Assembly: GCA_964352735.1 (NCBI GenBank)
Contig: CAYGTC010000017.1
Coordinates: 1-64,000 of the forward strand
DNA length: 64,000 nucleotides
Origin: NORP309 sp964352735
Lineage (GTDB): Bacteria; Pseudomonadota; Gammaproteobacteria; Xanthomonadales; Marinicellaceae
Direction: 5' to 3'
The notes under the pieces were generated by a model, which worked only from the letters and a program-made list of their open reading frames with translations, was not told the origin of the DNA and ran no database searches. Positions 5,981-16,069 of this stretch are shown here, piece by piece. A program made the translations under genes and the position numbers. Position 1 is the stretch's first letter, and each line of letters begins with the position of its first letter.

Positions 5981-8608
5981 TCAATTATTCAAAGCCTTAC
6001 TAACAATTTCAAAGACATCTGGAGATAAGTTTTCACTGTCTTTAATTCTTAATAATTGTTGCTGTATCATTTGACGTCTCTGTTCATCAAATTTTCTCCA
6101 ATTGTTAAAATATGACACCATTCTTGATGCTATTTGCGGATTCAATTGATTTAATTTGATCACTTGGTCAGCAAGGAATTGATAACCTAGTCCTGATATT
6201 TGATGAAAATGTAGCAAGTTATTACTGGCAAATGCACCAATCAAGGATCTGACTTTATTGGGATTTTCCAAGCTGAATTGTTTGTGCTCAAGTAATTTAA
6301 TGACATTGTTCAATGTTCCATGGGCCGGAGATGTGGCTTGCAAACTGAACCATTTGTCTATTACCAAAGCCGAATCTTGCCACTGATTGTAAAATGCTTC
6401 TAATAGCTCATGACACCCTTGTGCATTGTGATGAAAACAATTCATCAGGGCATAAAATGCATCAGTCATATTATTGGCTTGTTGATATTGCTGTTTACAC
6501 AATCTCGCTATGTCTGGATTACTGGTACACATCAGATAACTTAAGCAAGTGTTTTTCAAACTGCGTTTAGCAACATCTGTTGATTGGACCTGATATTCTC
6601 CTTCAACAAAACTTTGATTGTAAACAGATAAAAATTCTACTTCCAGTGCTTCTGCTACTGACTTCTTAATAAAATCTCTGGCTTTATGTAAGACACCAAT
6701 TCTTATGTCTTTTAACGATGTCATTAGTGTTTTCAAAGTAGGTAATGACAAGGCGGCAGCCAGTAAAGACGGATCCGTTGAGTTATCAGTTAAAATGTGT
6801 GAGATGGCTTCAATAAAGTAAGCAGGACAGGTGGCATCTTTACCATCACACATGGCTTCATATGCGGCGATGATAACTTTCTCTGAGACCACTTGAGTAG
6901 CGTCCCAACGATTGTAAGAGTCAGTATCAAAAGCCATCAATTTAAGCAGCTCTTCATTGTCTCTATCAAAATGAACAATCACTGGAGCTGAAAAACCTCT
7001 AAACAATGATGCAATGGGTTTTTCTGATAAGTTTTCAAATACAAATTTATGCTTCATATCCTTCAGTTCAAAAACTTTTTCTATTGTACCGTCTTTGTCT
7101 AGGGGCAGTTGCTCACCATTACCATTAAATAATGCGGTTCGCACTGGAATATGCATTGCAGCATAGTCTTTTTTATCGATATTTTCAGGTGCTTTTTGCT
7201 TTAAAGTCAACTCATATGTACCTGTTTTGGCGTCATATTTTTCTTTAACTTTTACCCGTGGTGTGCCATTTTGTGAATACCAACGTTCAAATGTACTCAA
7301 ATCATAATGATTGGCATCTGCCATGGCTTTTCTGAAGTCATCACAGGTTACAGCTTGACCATCATGGCGATCAAAATAAAGATCCATGCCTTTTCTGAAA
7401 CCATCTTTACCCAACAGTGTTTGATACATGCGTACGACTTCTGCGCCTTTTTCATAAACAGTTAGGGTATAAAAATTATTGATTTCAATAAATGAGTCTG
7501 GGCGAATAGGATGTGACATTGGGCCTGCATCTTCAGCAAATTGTAATGCTTTTAATGTGCGCACATCTTCAATTCGTTTGACTGCAGCTGATTGCATGTC
7601 AGCAGTAAATTCTTGATCTCTAAAAACGGTTAGGCCTTCTTTCAGACTTAATTGAAACCAGTCTTGGCAGGTCACTCGATTACCTGTCCAGTTATGAAAA
7701 TATTCATGTCCAATGACTGCTTCAACACCAATAAAGTCTGCATCAGTTGCTGTTTCAGGTCTGGCCAATACATATTTGGAGTTGAAAATGTTCAATCCTT
7801 TGTTTTCCATTGCGCCCATATTGAAATCGTTGGTAGCAACAATGTTATATTGTGACAAATCATAAGCCAATCCAAAACGCTGTTCGTCCCACTTCATGGA
7901 ACGAATGAGCGAATCCATGGCATATTGACAGGCATCGATGTTTTCTTTTTCAACGTAAATGCGCAATTTGACAGACTTGTCCTCACTGGTAACATAGTCC
8001 TCTTCAATAAATGACAAATCACCAGCAACCGTTGCAAATAAGTAACTGGGTTTTGGATGAGGATCAGACCATCTGGCATAATGTTTACCGTGCTTTAATT
8101 CCCCTGAACTGACCAAGTTGCCATTGCACAACAACACAGGATACTTTTCTTTGTTAGCAACCATGGTCACATCAAAAGGTGCCATCACATCAGGGCGGTC
8201 TGGATAATAAGTGATTTTTCTGAATCCTTCTGCTTCACATTGAGTCAGAAAAAATTCACCCGATTGATATAAACCTTCAAGCGCTTTATTTTGACTTGGA
8301 TAGATTTTATTTTCGACCTGTAATTCAAACTCTTTGGGCACATTATCAATGGTCAATGATTCTTGGTCAATCAAGTACTCTTCGGCTGCTAATACTCTAC
8401 CATTGATTGAGATATTGATGAGTTCCAGATCAACACCATTTAATATCAGTTTTTCATCATAGCCATTGGTATTACGGTTGAATAGGATTTTTGATTTAAC
8501 AATGGTAAAATCTGGTTCAATCATTAATCCGAGATTAACGGAAGTTACCCAGTAATTAGGTTGTTGGTAATCTTTTCGATAAATAGCTTGATTATTTTCT
8601 GATTTCAT
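5981..8608 (-). CDS. pepN: Aminopeptidase N (alanyl aminopeptidase)
   Basis: An 875-residue cytosolic M1-family zinc aminopeptidase that removes N-terminal residues from peptides in protein turnover. Visible hallmarks: the exopeptidase motif GAMEN near residue 263, and the zinc site HEYFH (about residues 300-304) followed 18 residues later by Glu in SLKEGLTVFRDQEF. The C-terminal half is the helical superhelix typical of proteobacterial PepN. Length matches the E. coli enzyme (870). It has no signal peptide. It is the last gene before the lasso promoter and lies downstream of tatABC on the same strand, separated by about 130 bp. Confidence 0.96.
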   Translation of the reverse strand: MKSENNQAIYRKDYQQPNYWVTSVNLGLMIEPDFTIVKSKILFNRNTNGYDEKLILNGVDLELINISINGRVLAAEEYLIDQESLTIDNVPKEFELQVENKIYPSQNKALEGLYQSGEFFLTQCEAEGFRKITYYPDRPDVMAPFDVTMVANKEKYPVLLCNGNLVSSGELKHGKHYARWSDPHPKPSYLFATVAGDLSFIEEDYVTSEDKSVKLRIYVEKENIDACQYAMDSLIRSMKWDEQRFGLAYDLSQYNIVATNDFNMGAMENKGLNIFNSKYVLARPETATDADFIGVEAVIGHEYFHNWTGNRVTCQDWFQLSLKEGLTVFRDQEFTADMQSAAVKRIEDVRTLKALQFAEDAGPMSHPIRPDSFIEINNFYTLTVYEKGAEVVRMYQTLLGKDGFRKGMDLYFDRHDGQAVTCDDFRKAMADANHYDLSTFERWYSQNGTPRVKVKEKYDAKTGTYELTLKQKAPENIDKKDYAAMHIPVRTALFNGNGEQLPLDKDGTIEKVFELKDMKHKFVFENLSEKPIASLFRGFSAPVIVHFDRDNEELLKLMAFDTDSYNRWDATQVVSEKVIIAAYEAMCDGKDATCPAYFIEAISHILTDNSTDPSLLAAALSLPTLKTLMTSLKDIRIGVLHKARDFIKKSVAEALEVEFLSVYNQSFVEGEYQVQSTDVAKRSLKNTCLSYLMCTSNPDIARLCKQQYQQANNMTDAFYALMNCFHHNAQGCHELLEAFYNQWQDSALVIDKWFSLQATSPAHGTLNNVIKLLEHKQFSLENPNKVRSLIGAFASNNLLHFHQISGLGYQFLADQVIKLNQLNPQIASRMVSYFNNWRKFDEQRRQMIQQQLLRIKDSENLSPDVFEIVSKALNN

Positions 8609-8737
8609 TTATTTTTTTATAGGATAGCATATCAGGAAGTTGCACATTATAACTCATAAAAAACGATTTTGCATATTTTGATTGAACACGAAACATTGGA
8701 GTAAAAATTGAAAAATCAGCACCGATAAAATTTTTAC

Positions 8738-9475
8738 TCATTTAGGCTTTCTTTCGATTGACTGTGTTTTCTTTAACATTCTACCCATTACAATCCCTAA
8801 TTCAAATAACAACCACATGGGAATTGCCATCAAAGTCTGAGATATCATATCTGGGGGTGTTAGAATCATACCAATCACAAATACACCTACTATTACATAT
8901 GGCCTGTTATTTGACAATTTTTCAGGTGTAGTAACGCCCAACAAAATCATTAAAATGACGGCTATTGGCACCTCAAAAGCCAGTCCAAAAGCAAAAAACA
9001 AACGCACCACAATATCCAAATAGCTGTTGATATCAGGCATGTAATTCACGCCTACAGGTGATATAGAAGGTATGAATTGAAATAATATTGGGAAAATCAC
9101 AAAATAAGCAAATAAACAGCCAACATAAAACAACACAATGCTGGAGAACAGCAAAGGCTTGGCGATTCTTTTCTCGTGCTTATAAAGTCCTGGAGCAATG
9201 AAAGCCCAAATTTGGTAAATGATCACTGGCATAGACAGTATAAAGCCAAGAATAAATACCATTTTAAAAGGGGTTAAAAACGGGGATAAGACGCCTGTTG
9301 CAATCATGCTGCTTTGTTCTGGCAGATATGCCATCACTGGTCTGGCAAGGATGGTGTAGATTTTGTTGGCAAAAGGCAATTGTACGATGACAATAACCAT
9401 AATGGCCAGTACCATTTTAACCAAACGTTCTCTTAATTCAATCAGATGTGATATAAAGGTTTGTTGTTCTGACAT
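8738..9475 (-). CDS. tatC: Twin-arginine translocase subunit TatC
   Basis: A 245-residue inner-membrane protein with six hydrophobic segments. The N-terminal HLIELRERL motif is the TatC signature, used in binding twin-arginine signal peptides together with TatB. FxxPG-type residues occur in the first periplasmic loop region (IAPGLYKHEKR). It is the third gene of a tatA-tatB-tatC operon, starting 13 bases after the tatB stop. The three proteins export folded, often cofactor-loaded proteins. Confidence 0.97.
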   Translation of the reverse strand: MSEQQTFISHLIELRERLVKMVLAIMVIVIVQLPFANKIYTILARPVMAYLPEQSSMIATGVLSPFLTPFKMVFILGFILSMPVIIYQIWAFIAPGLYKHEKRIAKPLLFSSIVLFYVGCLFAYFVIFPILFQFIPSISPVGVNYMPDINSYLDIVVRLFFAFGLAFEVPIAVILMILLGVTTPEKLSNNRPYVIVGVFVIGMILTPPDMISQTLMAIPMWLLFELGIVMGRMLKKTQSIERKPK

Positions 9476-9488
9476 GTCATCCTATTGA

Positions 9489-9860
9489 TTAAGGCTTGTG
9501 TTTACTGTGCCCATTGGCATTAATTTTATCTACTTGATTGATCGAGTCTTTAATTTCTTTAACACTGTCTACAGCTTCTTTTACTGCGGCACGATCATCG
9601 GCATCAATGGCCGTTAAATCTTTGAGTTCTTGAGTGATTTTTTTAGAATCACCCAGAATATTATTTTTTGCCAATTGCCTGTTGAGTTCTTCACTGTCCA
9701 ACTCACTGCTGATCTCTCTTTTAAGGTGGTTGAATGATCTTTTTGCCTGGCCAATAAAACGACCGACTTTTCGGGCCACTGCAGGCAGGCGCTCAGGACC
9801 AATCACCACCAAGGCAATCACTGTAATTAAGAACATTTCCGAGAAGCCAATATCAAACAT
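9489..9860 (-). CDS. tatB: Sec-independent translocase subunit TatB
   Basis: A 123-residue protein with one N-terminal membrane segment (MFDIGFSEMFLITVIALVVIGPERLP). The Glu at position 8 and the GPERLP hinge mark it as TatB rather than TatA. An amphipathic helix (VARKVGRFIGQAKRSFN) and a charged coil follow. TatB couples substrate-bound TatC to TatA assembly. It lies 35 bases downstream of tatA and 13 bases upstream of tatC in one operon. Confidence 0.95.
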   Translation of the reverse strand: MFDIGFSEMFLITVIALVVIGPERLPAVARKVGRFIGQAKRSFNHLKREISSELDSEELNRQLAKNNILGDSKKITQELKDLTAIDADDRAAVKEAVDSVKEIKDSINQVDKINANGHSKHKP

Positions 9861-9895
9861 TTTAGCACATTTATAAGTTGCTGATAAAAATTGTT

Positions 9896-10129
9896 TTATG
9901 AGTCTTTGCTGTCAACTTTTTCAGTTGACTGACTATTTGATTTGGTTGATCCATCGGCAATTTCAGGCTGGTCATTTTCAGACTGAGGCTCATCATCATC
10001 TTTAATACCCTTTTTGAAGTTCTTAATGGCCCCGCCTAAGTCGCCGCCCATGTTTCTTAGTTTTTTGGTACCAAAAACCAATATAACAATCAGTAAAATG
10101 ATACCCAATTGAAAAGGACTAATGCCCAT
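9896..10129 (-). CDS. tatA: Sec-independent translocase subunit TatA
   Basis: A 77-residue TatA: short transmembrane helix (MGISPFQLGIILLIVILVFG), the FGTKKLR hinge, an amphipathic helix (MGGDLGGAIKNFKKGI) and an acidic disordered tail. Start at ATG 10129 is preferred over TTG 10141 because GGAG sits seven bases upstream and TatA proteins begin this way. TatA oligomers form the export passage. First gene of the tat operon. Confidence 0.95.
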   Translation of the reverse strand: MGISPFQLGIILLIVILVFGTKKLRNMGGDLGGAIKNFKKGIKDDDEPQSENDQPEIADGSTKSNSQSTEKVDSKDS

Positions 10130-10287
10130 GTTAATCTCCAAGTTTATAATTTTTCTTAATACATTATAGCTGTTTTTGACACAAAGTCATTCCTTTGTAG
10201 ATTTTGTACAAAATCAATGTGAATAATACGCGACTATTTAATATTTTTTGAATTTTGACACATTAATCATTGACTTTTGACTGATTT

Positions 10288-11517
10288 TTAAGAGGTTGCG
10301 TGAATTTTTTGCGTTTTTTTAATCATTTTTACCCTTTGATAATTAATCGCATCACCCAAATCTTTTCCCTGATAACCTTGGTCTATTAATTCTTGAACAC
10401 AAACTTTTTGTGCTTGTTTGAAGCATTCCCGCAAAAAATCGGCTTGAGGATATGTTTGAAACTCTTCTCCCAATCGTCCCGTTGCATCAGCTTGACAGGC
10501 CTGCAAGAATTTATCAAATTGTTCAGGCTGTTGAAACGCAGCTGTTTTAATGAAAACTTTATTAATGGTTGTGGCTTTTAGTTCATAAGCCATGTGTGAA
10601 TGTAAATGCCAACGACAAACAATCAAAGCCAGTTTTTTGTGCTTTGCAGGTACTTTTAAGCGCTGGCAAACATTTTCAACCAGTGGTACGCCAGCGGCCT
10701 CATGCCCTTTGTGCGCAGGCAATATTTCAGCTGGAGTTATGCCTTTTCCTAAATCATGGGTAAAAACAGCAAATGCGGTATCATTGTCTAATTGTGCAGC
10801 CATATCCATCGCCATCATGCAATGAATGCCGGTATCCACTTCAGGATGCCATCTTTTGGTTTGGGGCACGCCAAAAAGTTTATCAAATTCAGGAAACAGT
10901 ATTTTTAAAGCACCACATGAACGCAATACTTTAATAAATTGAGAAGGTGTGGTTTCATTGAGGGCTTGACTGAGTTCTTGCCAGACCCGTTCCGATACCA
11001 ATGCATCGACTTCACCTTTATTGACCATTTGCCGCATCAATGTTGTGGTTTCATCATCAACCTCAAAACCGAGGTGTTCGTATCTGGCCGCAAATCTTGC
11101 TGTCCTTAAAATTCGTACTGGGTCTTCAGCAAAAGCGTCTGAAACATGCCTGAGCACCTTGTTTTCAAGATCAAGTTGTCCGTTATATGGGTCTATAATA
11201 CTTTGACTATTCACGTCTATGGCCATGGCATTGATACTTAAGTCTCTTCTGGCCAAATCTTGTTCTAAAGTAACACTGGTATCGGTATTAAACTGAAAAC
11301 CATGATAACCACGAGCCGTCTTCCTTTCAGTGCGGGCCAATGCGTACTCTTCATGTGTTTCAGGGTGAAGAAAAACAGGAAAATCTTTGCCCACAGGTTT
11401 ATAACCCTCAGCAATCATTGCTTCTGGTGTTGATCCAACCACAACATAATCTCGATCTTTCACAGGAAGATTCAACAGTTGATCGCGAACAGCACCACCC
11501 ACCAAATAAATTTTCAT
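10288..11517 (-). CDS. cca: CCA-adding tRNA nucleotidyltransferase
   Basis: A 409-residue class II nucleotidyltransferase that builds or repairs the 3' CCA end of tRNAs. Motifs in order: GGAVRDQLL, the catalytic metal site DRDYVVVG, RRDLSINAMA, and the nucleotide-selecting region EDPVRILRTARFAAR; then an HD-type domain (HDLGKG) as in gammaproteobacterial Cca. The frame is open upstream to 11568, but ATG 11517 overlaps the slt stop as ATGA and begins with the canonical MKIYLVGG, so it is taken as the start. Length fits E. coli Cca (412). It closes the coupled rdgC-HD-slt-cca cluster. Confidence 0.95.
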   Translation of the reverse strand: MKIYLVGGAVRDQLLNLPVKDRDYVVVGSTPEAMIAEGYKPVGKDFPVFLHPETHEEYALARTERKTARGYHGFQFNTDTSVTLEQDLARRDLSINAMAIDVNSQSIIDPYNGQLDLENKVLRHVSDAFAEDPVRILRTARFAARYEHLGFEVDDETTTLMRQMVNKGEVDALVSERVWQELSQALNETTPSQFIKVLRSCGALKILFPEFDKLFGVPQTKRWHPEVDTGIHCMMAMDMAAQLDNDTAFAVFTHDLGKGITPAEILPAHKGHEAAGVPLVENVCQRLKVPAKHKKLALIVCRWHLHSHMAYELKATTINKVFIKTAAFQQPEQFDKFLQACQADATGRLGEEFQTYPQADFLRECFKQAQKVCVQELIDQGYQGKDLGDAINYQRVKMIKKTQKIHATS

Positions 11518-13469
11518 GACTGACACACGACTGTTGTGGTTTGTTTGGCTGTTATCATGTTTGGCCATTTTTTCATGACTTTTCCATTAACTGGGAAGGT
11601 AGGCATCCAATAACTGATCCTTCTCGGGTTTTGATTGATCAACCAATCGTAGATGGTAATGTTGGTCAGAATCTTTTTAATGTAGCCTCTTGTCTCTCGA
11701 TATGGAATCGTTTCAGCCCAAACATCGGGCGCAACTGGAAAGTCATTCAACCAATCAATGGCCTTGCTTTCGCCAGCATTATACGATGCCAGTGCCAATA
11801 TGGGGTGCTGATTGAATTGATCCAATAATTGTCTTTGATAAAAAATGCCCAGATGTAGGTTAAAATTTGCATCATGTAATTGAGATTTGCCGGTATATTT
11901 CAAGCCGAGTTTTTTGCTCAATCTTTTTGCAGTTGGGTCAATCAATTGCATCAGTCCTCTGGCATCAGCTCTGGAAATAGCATCTGTCTGCCAAGCGCTT
12001 TCTTGTGTTATGATGGACATGATCCATTGCGGCAGCACCTGATACTTCTTGGCCAGTTGACTGATTTCATTTTGATAAGCCAATGGATAACGTAACTCAT
12101 AGTTTCTCCACAAACCCAACGCCCCCATGATTGCTGAAACTTTATTGTACCAACCTTTCTGATAAGCAATATCAGCCAAGGCGCGTCTTTGACCAATGTT
12201 CAATTGTCTGTAACCGATGATCCACTCTTTGCGGGCCTCTTGAATCATATCTAATGCAAATAATTCAAATGCATTGTGCAGATGTTCTGGCATATTGGTG
12301 ATTTGTTCTGCCGCAATGTCTTCGCTGCATAATTTATAAGGCAATTGCATATGATCAGCTGACAAAAAACCATGATAATGGCTTTTGGATGCCAATGTAG
12401 AAAAAATCTGTTTGGCTTTGTCCTTTTGGGTTGTTTTGGCTAATGCCCTTGCTAACCAATATTGCCAGTCATCTTTTTTGCGTTGAAAATCAGGCATGGC
12501 ATTAATGGTTTCAACAACTTTTTGCCAGTTCCCATGGTACAAATAGTAACGTACTTTCCAGGCATAAATTTGTGAGTCATGTTGTTCTGCTGGCAGGTTG
12601 TTCATGGCTTTAATGGTAAACGGCAAATAGTCAGTGGCTGCAAATAGTGCAATGGTTCTCTCTACTTGAGCTTTTTGTTTGGCAGTAAATTTAAAATGAC
12701 TGGAGAGCCTGGGCCACATTGTGTGCATTTCATCTGGTCGTTTCTGTGCCATGGTTTTTGATTTAATAAAAACCAATTCTCGATGATCATCATCATCTGG
12801 CCACTTCAATGAGGCCGATAATGCTTCCATGGGTGTTTGCATCAACAAAATGGCACGATCAACCCAAAATGGTTTTTGAGACATTTTTGAAGCCAGATAA
12901 CGGGCTGTTGAGGCATTATTGACTTGAAACGTCAACTTAATTCTTTTTGACAGCAACTCGTCGTTTTGCTGGCCTTTTTGTTGCCACCAATTGAATACAT
13001 CATCACAAGCCGCAGGCAAAGACAGACCATTCATCCAAGTGTCTGTAATGGCTTGTATCAAGCCCTTATGGTCTGCTGTTTCAATGCGTGCTTGTAAATA
13101 CCAACAATGTTTGGTCTGTGATCTCCCTTGATTTTTATAGCGTTTGAGGTATTTCTGCCATTGCTTTTGTTTACCTAATTCATAGGTGAGCATTGTATCT
13201 AATTTATCATTCAATGGGCTTTGAGGGTTGTTTTTTTTGAACGTGGCAATCTGCTTTTCTGGTAAATTAGTGATGTCAGCTTTGAGAATTGCATAATCCA
13301 GGTAGTGGTTTAAGCGGTAGTTTTTCAAAGACTTTAAGGCTTGATTTACTGTCGCTGTATCTCCTTTAAGCGCTTGCTTGTAGGTTTTTTTAAACAATTG
13401 TTGCTGTTCTGTTAATGCTTGAGCATTAACAGATATAATGAATAGGAAGATGTTTAGAAAACCCTTCAT
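11514..13469 (-). CDS. slt: Soluble lytic murein transglycosylase
   Basis: A 651-residue periplasmic peptidoglycan-cleaving enzyme. A signal peptide is seen (MKGFLNIFLFIISVNAQA). Residues 20-450 are the helical superhelical U-domain; the C-terminal catalytic SLT domain begins near 475 and has the ES pair with the catalytic Glu (ITQESAWQ), followed by GLMQL and the AYNAG motif. It cuts glycan strands to 1,6-anhydro products during growth and recycling. Stop and start codons overlap as ATGA on both sides (HD gene upstream, cca downstream), so these genes are translationally coupled. Confidence 0.93.
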   Translation of the reverse strand: MKGFLNIFLFIISVNAQALTEQQQLFKKTYKQALKGDTATVNQALKSLKNYRLNHYLDYAILKADITNLPEKQIATFKKNNPQSPLNDKLDTMLTYELGKQKQWQKYLKRYKNQGRSQTKHCWYLQARIETADHKGLIQAITDTWMNGLSLPAACDDVFNWWQQKGQQNDELLSKRIKLTFQVNNASTARYLASKMSQKPFWVDRAILLMQTPMEALSASLKWPDDDDHRELVFIKSKTMAQKRPDEMHTMWPRLSSHFKFTAKQKAQVERTIALFAATDYLPFTIKAMNNLPAEQHDSQIYAWKVRYYLYHGNWQKVVETINAMPDFQRKKDDWQYWLARALAKTTQKDKAKQIFSTLASKSHYHGFLSADHMQLPYKLCSEDIAAEQITNMPEHLHNAFELFALDMIQEARKEWIIGYRQLNIGQRRALADIAYQKGWYNKVSAIMGALGLWRNYELRYPLAYQNEISQLAKKYQVLPQWIMSIITQESAWQTDAISRADARGLMQLIDPTAKRLSKKLGLKYTGKSQLHDANFNLHLGIFYQRQLLDQFNQHPILALASYNAGESKAIDWLNDFPVAPDVWAETIPYRETRGYIKKILTNITIYDWLINQNPRRISYWMPTFPVNGKVMKKWPNMITAKQTTTVVCQS

Positions 13470-14095
13470 GCACTGATTTCAGTTTTCAGTTGTCGTAAAA
13501 ATCCTAACATATAATCATGGCGCCTTTGAGCTTCATTTTTTGCTGCCTGTGTGTGAAAACCGGCATTTAACTTTAAAAGTTTACTGTAAAAGTGGTCAAG
13601 CGTCCATTGTTTATCACTGGCAGGCCTTTTTTCACAGAAAGGATCATCGTTATTATATAAAGTGCAATCCATTTTACCACCTACCATCATCATACGTGCT
13701 ATACCTATGGCACCAATAGAATCAATTCGATCGGCATCTTGTACAATTTGTGCTTCTAAAGTTTTTGGGTGTATATTTGCCGAATAACTGTGTGCTGTGA
13801 TGGCATGTTTGATGTTTTCAATGTGTTGTTGAGGATATTGCCATTGCTTCAACAGTTGCTCTGCTTTTTGTGCAGATAAAGCAGACGCTTGTTGGCGTTG
13901 ATCGGAGTTTTTAGCCACCGTCACGCAATCATGCAACCAGGCTGCAGGCACTACAACGGCTAAATCGGCATGCTCCTTTTCTGCAAATTTTATGGCATTG
14001 ACCACAACCCTTTTAACATGAGCAGCATCATGGGCTGCATCGGCCACTTCTAGATTATTGATATAGTCTTCAAATAATTCAACCCACTTTTGCAT
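13466..14095 (-). CDS. HD-domain phosphohydrolase (YedJ-like)
   Basis: A 209-residue cytosolic protein of the HD superfamily. Metal ligands are visible: His in HDAAHVKRV, the HD pair in AAWLHDCVTV, and Asp in QDADRIDSIGAIG. Related proteins hydrolyse nucleotides or other phosphate esters, but the substrate is unknown. ATG 14095 is chosen because it lies five bases after the rdgC stop; the upstream extension of the frame would overlap rdgC. The gene ends in an ATGA overlap with slt. Confidence 0.85.
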   Translation of the reverse strand: MQKWVELFEDYINNLEVADAAHDAAHVKRVVVNAIKFAEKEHADLAVVVPAAWLHDCVTVAKNSDQRQQASALSAQKAEQLLKQWQYPQQHIENIKHAITAHSYSANIHPKTLEAQIVQDADRIDSIGAIGIARMMMVGGKMDCTLYNNDDPFCEKRPASDKQWTLDHFYSKLLKLNAGFHTQAAKNEAQRRHDYMLGFLRQLKTEISA

Positions 14096-14099
14096 TATG

Positions 14100-15005
14100 T
14101 CACTCTGGTTTCGGGAAAATATTGAACAAAGCTGCATACAGCTCTGACAGCTCTAGACTCATTAATGTGAATCGAGAATCTAACAACTGTTCCTCCGATT
14201 CAATGCTCTCAAACTCTAGTTGATCTTGAACAATGTCGGTAAACTTAATGCTCTTGATGGCAAAATCATAAGTTAAATTAAACTCAATTCGATCGTTAAA
14301 AACCAAACCAATTTGAGTCACTAAATAACCATTTTCGATGTGTCTTTGCATTTCATCTGTTAAGTAATCAACATTTTTAGCGCGTATGACACTTTTGGCT
14401 TCATCAAGTGTCTCTAATACCAGGCTATTGCCAAACTCCAACCCTCCTTGGGCTTGTCCATCGGTGATCCATTTGGTCAATACTGTAGCCATCGCTGATG
14501 ATTCACCAAATGCTGTTGCTTTAAAGGAACCCAATGTTTGACGCAGTTGTGAGACCAAATTTTCAGCTGGGTTTTGACTGCTTGAATCGACGATCAACAG
14601 TTGATGTTTGCTGTCTATGTAGGCGCTCATTTTTTTGAGTTTAGTAAAAGCTTGAGGCAATAAATCAAACATGATTTCTTGTTTCATATCGCTTTGTTGT
14701 TTACGCCCTGGTTTTTGACCAGATTCAATTTTTATATGTTCAACTTTTTCTTGTAACTGTTGGTTGACAACAGCTGCGGGTAAGATTTTCTCTTCTATTG
14801 CCATGGTAAATAACTGCGTTTGACCACTTTGTAAGCAATACAGTTCGTCATTACTCAATGAAAAAGGTGAAATCCAGCCTTGAGATGCTGTATCTTGCGC
14901 TCCACAAGGTTTAAGCGCATCATGAGACAATTGATCAGAGAAGCTGTCAGTATCGATGCTAAAATCTTCGGGAAGTTGAAAAATTCTGGCGTTTTTAAAC
15001 CACAT
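14100..15005 (-). CDS. rdgC: Recombination-associated protein RdgC
   Basis: A 301-residue protein that matches RdgC in length and start (MWFKNARIFQLPEDF). RdgC forms a ring around double-stranded DNA and restrains RecA. Other family-like segments are WISPF near residue 50, IKIESGQKPGRKQ (charged, DNA-facing) and FTLMSLELSEL near the C-terminus. ATG 15005 is chosen over the longer frame from 15035 because it gives the canonical N-terminus. First gene of the rdgC-HD-slt-cca chain. Confidence 0.94.
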   Translation of the reverse strand: MWFKNARIFQLPEDFSIDTDSFSDQLSHDALKPCGAQDTASQGWISPFSLSNDELYCLQSGQTQLFTMAIEEKILPAAVVNQQLQEKVEHIKIESGQKPGRKQQSDMKQEIMFDLLPQAFTKLKKMSAYIDSKHQLLIVDSSSQNPAENLVSQLRQTLGSFKATAFGESSAMATVLTKWITDGQAQGGLEFGNSLVLETLDEAKSVIRAKNVDYLTDEMQRHIENGYLVTQIGLVFNDRIEFNLTYDFAIKSIKFTDIVQDQLEFESIESEEQLLDSRFTLMSLELSELYAALFNIFPKPE

Positions 15006-15198
15006 AGTTATCCTGTTTAATGAATAATTGGCCATTCTAACCGATAGCAGAATACTAAAATAGGCTTTTATTCACGTTTCAAAGAAAATCTCTTAATTGT
15101 ATTAATCATAATATTGTTATGCCATTGTGATGAATTATTCATTACAGCGTGAATAATTATGACTATGATGATCACAATATAAATTAGAGGCCTGCACT

Positions 15199-15909
15199 AT
15201 GAAAATACCGTCACTTTGTTTTTTAATAACACTACCTTTATTGGCTTTTGGAAAAGATTTTGACATCAAAAGCAGTGAAAACCAAACTCAACTGATTGAA
15301 CTCTTTACTTCTGAAGGCTGCAGCAGTTGTCCTCCTGCTGACCGTTGGTTGTCATCACTCAAACAACAACCTGGTTTGTGGACGGATTTCATACCGTTGG
15401 CATTCCATGTCGATTATTGGGACTATATTGGCTGGAAAGATCCTTTTGCTTCAGCACAACACTCTATGCGACAAAGGCAACACAGATTGGTCAATAATAT
15501 TAATTCAGTCTACACACCAGGTGTGCTTAAATCGGGCAAAGAATGGCGTTATTGGCGCAATAAGAACATCACACCATCTCCACAAAAAGTTGGAACGCTT
15601 CAAGTCTCAGTAAGCAATGATTTATTAAAAGGTCATTTTGACAATTTAACAAAACTCAGTGACTATCAAGTGAATGTTGCAATGGTTGCTTTGGATTTAG
15701 AGACTCAAGTCCGTGCAGGAGAGAATATTGGCAAAAAGCTCAAACACGACTTTGTTGTGATAAAACATCATACCTATGAAGCAAAAAACTCAGATTTTTC
15801 TATCAAATTAGCTGATGATTTCTTTAATACAGATCACAAAAATACCGCCTTTGTTGCTTGGATTGAATATGATTTGGTGCCCATTCAGGCTGTTGGTACA
15901 TTGTTATAA
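15199..15909 (+). CDS. DUF1223 secreted thioredoxin-like protein
   Basis: A 236-residue protein with a signal peptide (to about residue 18, LLAFG). The mature start IELFTSEGCSSCPPAD contains a CxxC-type Cys pair in a thioredoxin-like context, the hallmark of DUF1223; the HVDYWDYIGWKDPF block that follows is also family-typical. It is probably periplasmic with a redox role, but the family's function is not established. It stands alone between rdgC (divergent) and a TonB receptor (convergent). Confidence 0.85.
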   Translation: MKIPSLCFLITLPLLAFGKDFDIKSSENQTQLIELFTSEGCSSCPPADRWLSSLKQQPGLWTDFIPLAFHVDYWDYIGWKDPFASAQHSMRQRQHRLVNNINSVYTPGVLKSGKEWRYWRNKNITPSPQKVGTLQVSVSNDLLKGHFDNLTKLSDYQVNVAMVALDLETQVRAGENIGKKLKHDFVVIKHHTYEAKNSDFSIKLADDFFNTDHKNTAFVAWIEYDLVPIQAVGTLL

Positions 15910-16069
15910 ACGGACAAGAGTTAACTATTGAATTTAAGAAAATTGTTATTTAAGTTATATGGATAACAACTCATAATAGCAGAGAGGTTGCTATGCTTAT
16001 ATAGTTTGATGTTTTTATGTCAAAGTGTTGAATTATATGGAGCAGCAACCATTTACTGCTCCATTGATT